From contig CAMZGB010000001.1 in assembly GCA_947306285.1 (NCBI GenBank), positions 1 through 37,898 of the forward strand: a DNA stretch of 37,898 bases, written 5' to 3'. Positions 25,112-32,208 of the stretch are shown here, piece after piece. Every line of letters starts with the position of its first letter. The first letter of the stretch is position 1. The notes beneath the pieces were generated by a model. It searched no databases and was not told where the DNA came from. It saw only the letters and a list, made by a program, of their open reading frames with translations. This DNA comes from an uncultured Lachnospira sp. Its GTDB lineage: Bacteria > Bacillota > Clostridia > Lachnospirales > Lachnospiraceae. The translations under genes were made by a program, and so were the position numbers.

Positions 25112-25315
25112 TCATTTATTTTCTCCTTTCTCGGCATCAAGTTTGGCCTGCCCAATAGAGTTAGCAAGTGTTAACGTATGAAGTAGATAAGACTTAGTTA
25201 GTTCCATTGCTTGCGCTTCAGTAAAGCCAGTACCGACGGCCTTTGTATAAAATATCCACAAGTTCTCAGCAAGCATCCCTTGTGTATTAATAAAATTGTT
25301 AAGAGGATTATTCAT
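25112..25315 (-). CDS. Small helical phage protein
   Basis: 67 residues from ATG 25315, preceded by CGGAGATA. ENLWIFYTKAVGTGFTEAQAMELTKSYLLHTL is a helix-turn-helix-like helical pair common in tiny phage proteins. Acidic. No function known. The frame extends upstream into the next gene, so the earlier ATG is less likely. Confidence 0.65.
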   Translation of the reverse strand: MNNPLNNFINTQGMLAENLWIFYTKAVGTGFTEAQAMELTKSYLLHTLTLANSIGQAKLDAEKGENK

Positions 25316-25334
25316 ATACAGTATCTCCGTTTTT

Positions 25335-25607
25335 TTATTGATTATTGTTGGGTGGTCCAAAGAACATAATGTCGCCAAGCATTCTAAAGCCAATTAATTC
25401 TATATCTTTTTCGCCTTCCCACCAGTCATTGGCCCATGTAAACTGCATAGTATCGCCATTAAATTCCAAATACTCAGTTGTTACTCTGCCATCTATAAAT
25501 AACGTTACAAGAGCATCGCCGTAATAGTGAGTTTCGCACCAATCCTCAACAATATTTCCGACTTCGGTATATGGGTCATTGCTGGTAATATTTACATAAT
25601 TATCCAT
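25335..25607 (-). CDS. Small phage protein, function unknown
   Basis: 90 residues from ATG 25607, with AGAGGGGTTGG upstream; a TTG at 25613 is in frame but lacks proper spacing. LFIDGRVTTEYLEFN and FTWANDWWEGEKDIELIGF form a beta-rich, tryptophan-rich core that I recall from many gut phage accessory genes. Acidic and soluble. Confidence 0.7.
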   Translation of the reverse strand: MDNYVNITSNDPYTEVGNIVEDWCETHYYGDALVTLFIDGRVTTEYLEFNGDTMQFTWANDWWEGEKDIELIGFRMLGDIMFFGPPNNNQ

Positions 25608-25619
25608 TTCCAACCCCTC

Positions 25620-26006
25620 TCATTGAATATACGGAAGCTCATTTGAAATATCCAAAGGAACATTGCCATCCCATACAAATGAGTTTTCCAAAATATAATT
25701 GTTATAAGTCGCCGCGGTTTTGTTTGCTCTCATTTTTGCTTGGTCCGCCCAAGACTGTTGCTCCTTACTTTCCGAGCCATTATATTGCTCATATGTAAGT
25801 TTATCAGCGGTGTAAGACGATATCATGGACCTGCAAGTATCTTCGACATGCTTTTGCGTTGTGTAATTTGTTGCATCATCCACCTTTTTAATCATTTTAA
25901 TATGGCTATTACCAATGGCACGGCCAATTGGAGTAAACAGATAAGATGTGATGCATGCCGCAATTATCAGTAAAATGATAACGATTACTTTGGTATTTTT
26001 TGTCAT
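25620..26006 (-). CDS. Membrane-anchored or secreted phage protein
   Basis: 128 residues. One N-terminal hydrophobic segment at about 7-24 (VIVIILLIIAACITSYLF), no lipobox, then a helical domain with TRSMISSYTADK-like and SWADQAKMRANKTAATYNNYI segments. It would sit on the outer face of the membrane. Similar small proteins occur in Clostridia phages from memory. Ribosome site AAAGGAGACG. Confidence 0.7.
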   Translation of the reverse strand: MTKNTKVIVIILLIIAACITSYLFTPIGRAIGNSHIKMIKKVDDATNYTTQKHVEDTCRSMISSYTADKLTYEQYNGSESKEQQSWADQAKMRANKTAATYNNYILENSFVWDGNVPLDISNELPYIQ

Positions 26007-26024
26007 ATTCGTCTCCTTTATTAA

Positions 26025-26786
26025 TTATGGCCTATAGATGGCCACATTACTATATGTGCTTTTTGGGTATTCGACTGCTTCTTCACGTGTCATAAAGAAA
26101 TGAATCCCAGGAGCACACTCATGGCTTCGGTCTTCATCAAAATTATCAACAGAAACTTCTTTCCCAATTTCGTATGCAAAGACTCCATTATAGGCACTGA
26201 AAGCAGTATCCATATTGGTCTCTAGGCCATCGAGTGTCTCAATACTAAGAACTTTCGCCTTATCGCACCTGCATTTTCTTCCGAAGGCGCTACTTCTTCT
26301 TGCATCTTTTGGTATAAGAAGTTTGACTATTACTCTGTGAAATGTAACCGCATCTTCCATAATAACAGCTTTTTTCCATCCTATAAATTCTCCTTCGCTC
26401 GGACAAATTGATGGAAAATATTTATCTATTGTATTTGTATCTATCAAAGCTGAAGAAATGTCGGTGCTACAAAATACTGCCCCTCTAAGATTAGATTTTC
26501 TAAGATTTACAGATTTTAGATGCGAACCAATAAACACAGCATTGGACAAATTAGCCCCCGATAAGTCAGAGCCATTTAAAACGCTATACTTTATAACTGT
26601 ATTTGATAAATTGGCGTTTCTAAAAATAATATTTGAAAGCATTAGATTAGAAAGATCCTCGTTAGAAAGGTCAATACAAGAAAGGTCCAGTTTATTTTCC
26701 TCCGAATAGGGGTTCTCACATAATATATACATAAGTTCTCTTCTGGTAATCCTACGAGACCCCGTTCTATTGACTTTAATATTCAT
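26025..26786 (-). CDS. Pentapeptide-repeat/DUF5758 protein, copy 4
   Basis: 253 residues, start MNIKVNRTGSRRITRRELMYI with AAAGGAGGTCG upstream. Repeats run through SCIDLSNEDLSNLMLSNIIF and FRNANLSNTVIKYSVLNGSD to about residue 115, then the DUF5758 domain CPSEGEFIGWKKA to ECAPGIHFFMTREEAV and a short C-terminal tail. The N-terminus, shared with copy 5, is a basic TGSRRITR-type lead unlike copies 1-3. Confidence 0.85.
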   Translation of the reverse strand: MNIKVNRTGSRRITRRELMYILCENPYSEENKLDLSCIDLSNEDLSNLMLSNIIFRNANLSNTVIKYSVLNGSDLSGANLSNAVFIGSHLKSVNLRKSNLRGAVFCSTDISSALIDTNTIDKYFPSICPSEGEFIGWKKAVIMEDAVTFHRVIVKLLIPKDARRSSAFGRKCRCDKAKVLSIETLDGLETNMDTAFSAYNGVFAYEIGKEVSVDNFDEDRSHECAPGIHFFMTREEAVEYPKSTYSNVAIYRP

Positions 26787-26826
26787 TTGCGACCTCCTTT
26801 ATGCCAATATATTAATAGCTATATTA

Positions 26827-27549
26827 TTATATGGAATAGCTGGCTAGATACGCAACTGCTTCTTCACGTGTCATGAAGAAGTGAATCCCTGGAGCGCACT
26901 CATGCCGTCGGTCTTCATCGAAATTATCAACTGAAACTTCTTTTCCGATTTCGTATTTAAAAGTAAAATCATATGTACTGAACGCAAAATCCGTATAAAA
27001 GCCATCAAGACTTTCAATACTAAGAACTCTTGCTTTATCGCACCTACATTTTCTTCCGAAGGCACTGCCACGCTTTGCGTCTTTTGGTATGAGAAGTTTG
27101 ACTACTACTTGATGGATATTAGCTAAATTTTCAACAACAACCGCTTTCTTCCATCCGATGAATTCTCCTTCACTTGGGCATACAGATGGAAAATATTTAT
27201 CCATCGTGGGCATGTCTATTGAAGCTCTCTCTAGGTCCATATTATAAAATAATGCCCCTTCAAGATTGGTCTTTGAAAGATTTGCCGAGCCTAGGGGTGA
27301 ACCCACAAATACCGCATAAGACAAATTAGCACCCGATAAGTCAGAGCCATTCAAATGACTATTCTTTACGATTGCGCCTGATAGGTTGGCGTTTCTAAAA
27401 ATAATATTTGAAAGATTTAAATTAGAAAGATCCTCGCCAGAAAGATTAATATAAGAAAAGTCTCGTTTATGAGGATGCTTATGTAGCATGCCAAGAAATT
27501 CTGCTCTGGTAATCTTACGAGACTCCGTTCTATTAAACTTAATATTCAT
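26827..27549 (-). CDS. Pentapeptide-repeat/DUF5758 protein, copy 5
   Basis: 240 residues from ATG 27549 (MNIKFNRTESRKITRAEF), the start equivalent to that of copy 4; the longer open frame overlaps the lipoprotein gene. Repeats from SYINLSGEDLSNLNLSNIIF to about residue 110, then DUF5758 CPSEGEFIGWKKA to ECAPGIHFFMTREEAVAY. It overlaps the end of the lipoprotein gene by 11 bp and has a weak ribosome site, so it is probably translated by coupling. Confidence 0.85.
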   Translation of the reverse strand: MNIKFNRTESRKITRAEFLGMLHKHPHKRDFSYINLSGEDLSNLNLSNIIFRNANLSGAIVKNSHLNGSDLSGANLSYAVFVGSPLGSANLSKTNLEGALFYNMDLERASIDMPTMDKYFPSVCPSEGEFIGWKKAVVVENLANIHQVVVKLLIPKDAKRGSAFGRKCRCDKARVLSIESLDGFYTDFAFSTYDFTFKYEIGKEVSVDNFDEDRRHECAPGIHFFMTREEAVAYLASYSI

Positions 27550-28138
27550 TTGTAATCTCATTATAACTGACCATTGCATCATTAATCTCAAATGGAATAT
27601 CGGAATATAGGTAATCGCCCGTCCATTCAATATACTTACCATCTGGAGTAAAGAAAAATATCCCGCTATCATTTTCGCCATACGAACCGTCTACGTCAGC
27701 AAGCCACTGATTAGCATACTCTTTAACATATGCAGGATCCCCAACGACAATGTACTCATAATATTCACTATCTGGAGAAAGATAGCTATTGAGGCTCGAT
27801 ACCTTCCCGTCTACAACAAAGCGGCCAACTGTCGCATTTCCGGAGAATAAGACAATATATCCAAGAGGCTTATCAATCTCGCATGGAAGGGTATTTGCTT
27901 TTTCTCGCTGGCCATTGACCCAATAAGCTCTTCGAATTAAATTGTATCGTTCGAGAGAGTACTCAATATCTTTTGGAGTTGGCTGGTTAGATGCGAGATT
28001 CCCGGAAACCTGCTTAGTTGCCTCCATGTCCAAGGCCGTTCCTTTGCTTACAGCGGTAGCATCTGCAGTACAACCGCATAGTAAAAACATAGCGATAATG
28101 GCCGCGCATAACGCACTAATACGTACTTTATTTTTCAT
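27539..28138 (-). CDS. Phage lipoprotein
   Basis: 199 residues. Signal peptide with lipobox LLCGC (cysteine at about 23), so it should be lipid-anchored outside the membrane. The mature part has IEYSLERYNLIRRAYWVNGQ, a GYIVLFSGNATVGRF segment and KVSSLNSYLSPDSEYYEY, a family common in Firmicutes phages. Phage lipoproteins often block superinfection; that is inference here. Ribosome site AAAAAAAGGAG. Confidence 0.8.
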   Translation of the reverse strand: MKNKVRISALCAAIIAMFLLCGCTADATAVSKGTALDMEATKQVSGNLASNQPTPKDIEYSLERYNLIRRAYWVNGQREKANTLPCEIDKPLGYIVLFSGNATVGRFVVDGKVSSLNSYLSPDSEYYEYIVVGDPAYVKEYANQWLADVDGSYGENDSGIFFFTPDGKYIEWTGDYLYSDIPFEINDAMVSYNEITNEY

Positions 28139-28144
28139 AATAAG

Positions 28145-28375
28145 TTATTCTCCTTTTTTTAATTTTAAAATCATTTTTCCAGCATGGTTATTAATCACTT
28201 TTGCAATTTTTAGACTTCTTTTTGCAAGCTTACGATAAATATCAGCGGAGTCAAATCTAAGCTCACGAATATTTTTGTCTACTTTCTGAATAAGTTTGTC
28301 AGTTATATGAGAACTTATCCATGAAACGATTGATAAGAGCCAGCAGATATAAGCAGTTAGAATCCTATCATGCAT
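28145..28375 (-). CDS. Small membrane protein
   Basis: 76 residues from ATG 28375, which fits AAAGGAG at 7 nt better than the ATG at 28378. One membrane segment at about 5-24 (ILTAYICWLLSIVSWISSHI), then a basic amphipathic helix rich in lysine. The start overlaps the stop of the zinc-finger gene upstream. Function unknown. Confidence 0.6.
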   Translation of the reverse strand: MHDRILTAYICWLLSIVSWISSHITDKLIQKVDKNIRELRFDSADIYRKLAKRSLKIAKVINNHAGKMILKLKKGE

Positions 28376-28616
28376 CATTATTCTCCTTTTTATTGCAAGA
28401 TTCAAACTTTTTAACTTCTTCTTTCCAAGCCAATGTTAAAACCGCATCAAAGTCCATAAGCTTGCCAATTTCTATGCATCTTGGGCAAATGTCTTTACCA
28501 TGAATAACAGCCCCAAAAGAGCCTGAATACGAGCTCCCAGTCTGTTCGGCATAGATAGTATATGGGTCGTTTTGCGCCATTTCTCTTCCGCAAATATCGC
28601 ATCGATACATTTTCAT
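28368..28616 (-). CDS. Small zinc-finger protein
   Basis: 82 residues from ATG 28616 with AAGAAAGGAAG upstream. CDICGRE and CPRCIEIGKLMDF give two CxxC pairs separated by 40 residues, the layout of small phage zinc proteins. C-terminus is charged (KKFESCNKKENND). The downstream gene starts inside its last codons. Confidence 0.7.
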   Translation of the reverse strand: MKMYRCDICGREMAQNDPYTIYAEQTGSSYSGSFGAVIHGKDICPRCIEIGKLMDFDAVLTLAWKEEVKKFESCNKKENNDA

Positions 28617-28657
28617 ATAAAAACTTCCTTTCTTATCTCTTCTACGAGAAGATAGTT

Positions 28658-29119
28658 TTAGCAGAACCCTGGCCAAATTTCATCTACGAGGGTCCTTATT
28701 TTTTCTCGAACCTTAATGCGAAACCCATAATATCCATTGCGGATACTTATTGAATCTCGCGCCTCTTGTATAGCATTAATAAGTTTTCTTCTATTGACCT
28801 CCGGAACATTATTCGATCTGACCAAAATATAAATTACTTTTTGAAGCAATGGGTCATGGTCTTCCATATCTTCGGCCAGCGCCAGACTGTGTAAAGTGGT
28901 TATAATGGCTAAATAATACACGGTAGTCATCTTTTCCGGATGCTTTTCAATATTTGCAATAGTCGATGGCCCAATATCTAATACCGCTGCCAAAGCTACA
29001 GGTGATAAGCCAGCAACTGCTCGTATTGCTGGAAGCGATTCCTGTAGCCTCTTTTTATAAGTTTCAATATTCTTATTAACCTCATATCTTAGAGAATAAT
29101 AGTTTGACTCAGTCTTCAT
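28658..29119 (-). CDS. Cro/CI-type (XRE) HTH protein
   Basis: 153 residues. The HTH is LPAIRAVAGLSPVALAAVLDIGPSTIANIEKHP (about 29-61), with the usual helix-2 turn and recognition-helix positions. The C-terminal 80 residues are helical and basic. It is the second gene of the early-type operon and the only recognisable repressor-like protein here, so it may control that operon; targets are unknown. The start lies within the end of the small membrane gene upstream. Confidence 0.8.
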   Translation of the reverse strand: MKTESNYYSLRYEVNKNIETYKKRLQESLPAIRAVAGLSPVALAAVLDIGPSTIANIEKHPEKMTTVYYLAIITTLHSLALAEDMEDHDPLLQKVIYILVRSNNVPEVNRRKLINAIQEARDSISIRNGYYGFRIKVREKIRTLVDEIWPGFC

Positions 29120-29249
29120 AGTCGTGCCCTCCAGTTAATTTGGCCATGATCTGATTGCCAGTCTTAGTATTCATCAGAATATCACCGCCAATAGAAATTG
29201 CAGCGCAGACTCCTCCGATGACTAAGCCCCATACCAGTACTACTAACAT
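29109..29249 (-). CDS. Very small membrane protein (46 residues)
   Basis: ATG 29249 has GAAAGGGGA upstream and is the first gene after promoter P4. The N-terminal half LVVLVWGLVIGGVCAAISIG is one membrane segment; the C-terminal half is polar. The stop at 29109 overlaps the start of the HTH gene by 11 bp, so the two are coupled. The role is unknown. Confidence 0.75.
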   Translation of the reverse strand: MLVVLVWGLVIGGVCAAISIGGDILMNTKTGNQIMAKLTGGHDYED

Positions 29250-29278
29250 TTTAAAAATCCCCTTTCAAAAAATATTAA

Positions 29279-29308
29279 GAGAGCAGAAATATATCAATTC
29301 CCGCTCTC
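29279..29308 (-). promoter_or_regulatory. Leader stem-loop with U-tract, start of the long early operon
   Basis: GAGAGC and GCTCTC pair (29279-29284 with 29303-29308) across an 18-nt loop and are followed on the minus strand by TTAATATTTTTT. It looks like an intrinsic terminator for glyA, but promoter P4 lies upstream of it, so it is also the 5' leader of the 12-kb operon and could act as an attenuator. Confidence 0.65.
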
Positions 29309-29311
29309 CCT

Positions 29312-29337
29312 ATTAAGTGCTATGAATATTTTACGAA
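29312..29337 (-). promoter_or_regulatory. Phage-type promoter P4
   Basis: TTCGTA, 14 nt with CAT at spacer positions 8-10, then CTTAAT, a one- or two-base departure from TATAAT, followed by AGGGA. TCGTAA also supplies the glyA stop codon. It is the only member of the family before the long operon at 29249-16950. Confidence 0.7.
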
Positions 29338-30512
29338 ATGGTGTTTATTAGTTTGCCAATCGTATGCGCAATTTCTACGAAGTCGTTAGCCGTCTTACCC
29401 TTTGTTGTCTCGGCGGCGGTTCCAATCCGAACACCACTAGTTAATACAGGACTTCGTTTCTCGTTCGGAACGCAGTTCTTGTTCAAAGTAATGCCATGCC
29501 GGTCAAGTTCTTCTTGCACATCTTTACCAGTTAAATTTGGATGGGTCTTTGAAAAATCGATTACGAATAAATGGTTGTCCGTGCCTCCAGTTACAACATT
29601 ATAGCCTAGTTTAGTAAACTCTTCGCTCATGGTTTTACTATTATATACGACGGAATGAATATAATTGGCATATTCTGTAGTACACGCCTCTTCCGCGGTA
29701 ATGGCCTTTGCCGCAATTACATTCTGTAATGGTCCTCCTTGGCAACAAGGAAACACTGCGGCATCAATTTTAGTTGCTAATTCTGGTTTACAAAAGATTA
29801 ACCCTCCACGAGCACCTCTAAGCGTTTTGTGAGTTGTGGTTGTTATAATATCAGCAAGATCAAATGGCGAAGGATGGTCCTCGGATACTACTAATCCGGC
29901 AATATGAGCCATATCAACCATAAATAGTGCACCGATAGAGTCCGCAACATCCTTAAAATATTTAAAATTAATAATCCGTGGATAAGCACTGGCTCCAGCG
30001 ACGATCAGCTTTGGCCTCTCCTTTTTTGCGATGTCTTCGATTCTATTGTAGTCAATGAAACCGTCGTTATCAACACCATAGAATGAGAAATTGAATAATT
30101 TACCACTAAAATTGACGTTACTTCCATGGGTTAAATGTCCTCCATTTTGAAGGCTCATAGATAGCACTTTATCTCCAGGATTTAAAATGCTCATATATGC
30201 TGCAAGATTAGCACTAGATCCGCTATGGGGCTGGACGTTTACATGGTAGTCAGTTCTAAAAGCCCTTCTCCACATATCACAGCAGTAGTCCTCAAGCTCG
30301 TCAATATATTGGCATCCTCCGTAGTATCTTCCATGGCGTCCGACTTCGGTTGACCTACGATCCGGGTAGCCTTCACTGTATTTATTAGTTAAACAAGAGC
30401 CAAGTGCTTTTAAAATATCATCACTAACAAAATTCTCGCTGGCAATTAGTTCGATAGTGTCATGTTGGCGATTGTATTCTTTATCAATTATATCAAAAAC
30501 TTTACTATTCAT
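29331..30512 (-). CDS. glyA: Serine hydroxymethyltransferase
   Basis: 393 residues, about 20 shorter than most bacterial enzymes. IELIASENFVS at 20-30, KYSEGYPDRR at 44-53, VQPHSGSSANLAAY, MVDMAHIAGLV at 198-208 and TTTTHKTLRGARGG at 224-237 with the PLP-binding lysine at 229 are all present, so it should be active. It converts serine and tetrahydrofolate to glycine and methylene-tetrahydrofolate, feeding dTMP or modified pyrimidine synthesis in phages. It is a single gene with its own promoter and a tRNA-like leader RNA. Confidence 0.95.
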   Translation of the reverse strand: MNSKVFDIIDKEYNRQHDTIELIASENFVSDDILKALGSCLTNKYSEGYPDRRSTEVGRHGRYYGGCQYIDELEDYCCDMWRRAFRTDYHVNVQPHSGSSANLAAYMSILNPGDKVLSMSLQNGGHLTHGSNVNFSGKLFNFSFYGVDNDGFIDYNRIEDIAKKERPKLIVAGASAYPRIINFKYFKDVADSIGALFMVDMAHIAGLVVSEDHPSPFDLADIITTTTHKTLRGARGGLIFCKPELATKIDAAVFPCCQGGPLQNVIAAKAITAEEACTTEYANYIHSVVYNSKTMSEEFTKLGYNVVTGGTDNHLFVIDFSKTHPNLTGKDVQEELDRHGITLNKNCVPNEKRSPVLTSGVRIGTAAETTKGKTANDFVEIAHTIGKLINTIS

Positions 30513-30548
30513 TTGCGTAAATACTCTCCTAGATTAGTTTTAATAGGC

Positions 30549-30675
30549 AAAAAATAAAGGAACTGCAAGCTTCGAACTTGCGTCTTTCTGTTTCCAGAAT
30601 GTTCTACCATTGAACTATTAATGCGGTCTCCCAGCTTCCCAGGGCTTTAATATAACTTAAAGCTTCCGCGTTCCT
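30549..30675 (-). ncRNA. tRNA-like leader RNA with GAAA tetraloop in the anticodon position
   Basis: On the minus strand, directly after promoter P5: closing helix AGGAAC/GTTCCT (30670-30675 with 30558-30563); inserted domain closed by GCGG/CCGC and containing GCTTTAA/TTAAAGC; D-arm-like GTTCAATGGTAGAAC (30601-30615) with GG in the loop; stem TTCTG/CAGAA with loop GAAA (30586-30599); T-arm-like GCAAG-TTCGAAG-CTTGC (30565-30581); then TTTATTTTTT. Order and loop bases match a tRNA elbow, but there is no anticodon. It could be an independent small RNA or a glyA leader. Confidence 0.75.
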
Positions 30676-30678
30676 TCT

Positions 30679-30704
30679 ACTATATGGTATGAAAAATTTA
30701 CGAA
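30679..30704 (-). promoter_or_regulatory. Phage-type promoter P5
   Basis: TTCGTA, 14 nt with CAT, TATAGT, AGAAG. It drives the tRNA-like RNA and glyA. Its upstream bases are the U-tract of the previous gene's terminator, so terminator and promoter are fused. Confidence 0.75.
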
Positions 30705-30732
30705 AAAAAAAGAAAGAGGCTATGTAAGCCTC
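30705..30732 (-). terminator. Intrinsic terminator
   Basis: GAGGC (30716-30720) and GCCTC (30728-30732) around TATGTAA; on the minus strand TTTCTTTTTTTT follows and runs into promoter P5. It ends the 96-residue gene. Confidence 0.85.
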
Positions 30733-30744
30733 GATCTTTTAATG

Positions 30745-31035
30745 TCAGCCCCATTTAATGATCTCTCTTTTGGGTGCCCACCGTTTAATACCGTTTGCGC
30801 GATATTGTTTAAAATCTTTATGGCTGCACAGTAGGCCAATGCTTCCGAGACGTTTATCATTAAGAAAATGTGTATCTAGAGCCGCCATAGCTATTACAGC
30901 TAGACTACTTCTTACATAAAAATCCTTGTCGATAAACGCACGCTCATGCTCATCCCAATGTAGGCTACCATCGATTTTAAATCGAATAACATACGGTTCG
31001 CCATTATAAGTAAAGTACCCATAATATTTTTTCAT
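30745..31035 (-). CDS. Small phage protein, function unknown
   Basis: 96 residues, basic and aromatic (MKKYYGYFTYNGEPYVIRFK), with a possible beta-sheet N-terminal half and a helical centre (AVIAMAALDTHFLN). Single-gene cassette: promoter P6, AAAGGAG ribosome site, terminator just after the stop. No family recognised. Confidence 0.65.
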   Translation of the reverse strand: MKKYYGYFTYNGEPYVIRFKIDGSLHWDEHERAFIDKDFYVRSSLAVIAMAALDTHFLNDKRLGSIGLLCSHKDFKQYRANGIKRWAPKREIIKWG

Positions 31036-31054
31036 TAAATATCAACTCCTTTCT

Positions 31055-31080
31055 ATTATATAGCATGCAAAACTTACGAC
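31055..31080 (-). promoter_or_regulatory. Phage-type promoter P6
   Basis: GTCGTA (one change from TTCGTA), 14 nt with CAT at the same place, TATAAT, AGAAA. It faces the 96-residue gene at 30745-31035, whose ribosome site begins almost at the expected transcript start, so the leader is very short. Confidence 0.7.
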
Positions 31081-31084
31081 TAAT

Positions 31085-31294
31085 TTATTGTAAGAAAAAC
31101 TTATTTAGGTCCTCAATGCCAACTAAAAAATCAGCATTAATACTTACCTTAATATGATTTCCATCGTTTTCAGCAGTTATAGGAGATTTAAATATAATCT
31201 CCGGCGAAATGCCTATAGTCGAATTAAGTTTCTTTTTTATTGCCCTAATAATAATCTTTTTAATGAAATCGGATTCAATTCTCAAGGCGTCCAT
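31085..31294 (-). CDS. Small phage protein, function unknown
   Basis: 69 residues. IESDFIKKIIIRAIKKKL is an amphipathic helix, followed by strands IKVSINADFL. Basic N-terminal half, acidic end. Similar tiny proteins occur in Firmicutes phages from memory. It lies downstream of the 31358-31648 gene and that gene's terminator, so its own promoter is not obvious; read-through from P7 is likely. Ribosome site GGAGGAAGG. Confidence 0.65.
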   Translation of the reverse strand: MDALRIESDFIKKIIIRAIKKKLNSTIGISPEIIFKSPITAENDGNHIKVSINADFLVGIEDLNKFFLQ

Positions 31295-31317
31295 GTTCCT
31301 TCCTCCAAAATATAAAT

Positions 31318-31358
31318 AAAAAAAAGAAAAGGGCCTTGTAAAAGACCCTAATCTTTTT
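31318..31358 (-). terminator. Intrinsic terminator, copy 2 of a 41-bp duplicated element
   Basis: Identical over 41 bp to 14523-14563, with the hairpin at 31330-31349. It ends the 31358-31648 gene. Confidence 0.85.
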
Positions 31359-31648
31359 TACAGGATTACACAATTAAGTATAGTTTTGCCAGATTTTTCA
31401 TCGCTCGTGATGTCTTCAAAGATTGCAAACATCTCATCAACCGTCGGATCAATGACCTTGTTCTTCATATAGGTGGTTATTACTGCTCCAGCAACTGCTC
31501 CCGCGACCGTCTTAAGAATCAAAACAACTTGATTCTTCGAAGACGCGCAAACTGCCAAACCAACTACACCCCCAATGACAGCCCCAGTGCCAAGGTGAGC
31601 CACCGATTTAATGGTGTTTTTTGCTATCTTGATAACCTTTTCGTTCAT
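31358..31648 (-). CDS. Small membrane protein
   Basis: 96 residues. Two hydrophobic glycine/alanine-rich segments at about 18-35 (LGTGAVIGGVVGLAVCA) and 41-60 (VVLILKTVAGAVAGAVITTY) suggest a two-pass hairpin; an acidic end follows. It resembles the 14095-14484 protein in layout and shares with the 14574-14852 gene an identical downstream terminator. Ribosome site GAAAGGGGA. Confidence 0.7.
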   Translation of the reverse strand: MNEKVIKIAKNTIKSVAHLGTGAVIGGVVGLAVCASSKNQVVLILKTVAGAVAGAVITTYMKNKVIDPTVDEMFAIFEDITSDEKSGKTILNCVIL

Positions 31649-31694
31649 TTTTAAAATCCCCTTTCAAAAATATAAATTAATTTGGTTTCCTTCT

Positions 31695-31720
31695 ACTAGA
31701 AGGTATGTATTTTTTACGAA
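31695..31720 (-). promoter_or_regulatory. Phage-type promoter P7
   Basis: TTCGTA, 14 nt with CAT, TCTAGT, AGAAG. The -10-like box differs most from the consensus here. It faces the 96-residue membrane protein gene. Confidence 0.65.
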
Positions 31721-31741
31721 AAAAAATAAATGGTATGTAAA

Positions 31742-31763
31742 AATTAGGAGCTTTGTAGCCCCC
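31742..31763 (-). terminator. Intrinsic terminator
   Basis: GGAGC (31748-31752) pairs with GCCCC (31759-31763) with one G-T pair; TAATTTTT follows on the minus strand. It ends the 93-residue gene. Confidence 0.75.
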
Positions 31764-31776
31764 AATTTTTCTCCTT

Positions 31777-32058
31777 TTATAGAGTTAATTCCTCACTTGA
31801 AATCCAGACTTTAACGTTGCAATCGTTCCTTCCGTCGTTAATCAAAGTGCAAGTTCTAGATTCAGAGGTTTGCACGCCTTCCTTAAAACCAGTGCAGTCG
31901 TGCCTTTTCATATCGGCCAAGAAATCATAATTTCTAACCTGCTCGATCGCTCGGCTTTCTATCAAATGCACTCCTATTGGTCTTGCTCGGACTGCTCCAT
32001 GAGCCATACCTCTGTCGTCTATTAAGTTGTACCCTTTCATAACGACGTGAACTAACAT
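31777..32058 (-). CDS. Small phage protein, function unknown
   Basis: 93 residues, soluble, with VMKGYNLIDDRGMAHGAVRARPIG and a cluster CTGF / CTLINDGRNDCN with three cysteines. Single-gene cassette with promoter P8 and a terminator. The beta-rich look and the HDCTGF string suggest a small regulatory or binding protein, but I recognise no family. Confidence 0.65.
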   Translation of the reverse strand: MLVHVVMKGYNLIDDRGMAHGAVRARPIGVHLIESRAIEQVRNYDFLADMKRHDCTGFKEGVQTSESRTCTLINDGRNDCNVKVWISSEELTL

Positions 32059-32087
32059 TTTAAAATCCTCCTTTTTATAGTTCTTCT

Positions 32088-32113
32088 ATTAAAAGGGATG
32101 AAAATATTACGAA
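32088..32113 (-). promoter_or_regulatory. Phage-type promoter P8
   Basis: TTCGTA, 14 nt with CAT, TTTAAT, AGAAG. It faces the 93-residue gene. Confidence 0.7.
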
Positions 32114-32119
32114 TTTAGA

Positions 32120-32146
32120 CAAAAAGAAAAGGGGATGTAACTCCCC
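32120..32146 (-). terminator. Intrinsic terminator
   Basis: GGGG (32131-32134) and CCCC (32143-32146) with flanking A-T pairs around ATGTAACT; TTTTCTTTTT follows on the minus strand. It ends the kinase-like gene 63 bp after its stop. Confidence 0.85.
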
Positions 32147-32208
32147 TAATCTAATTTAGTTTTTTTTGAGAGGATGGTTCAGTAATACCGTGCCTTGGAA
32201 AATTCTGC

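Noticed and set aside
30549..30675. tmRNA or T-box leader
   Set aside because: There is no tag reading frame and no T-box or specifier-loop sequence; the element itself looks like a tRNA instead of binding one.
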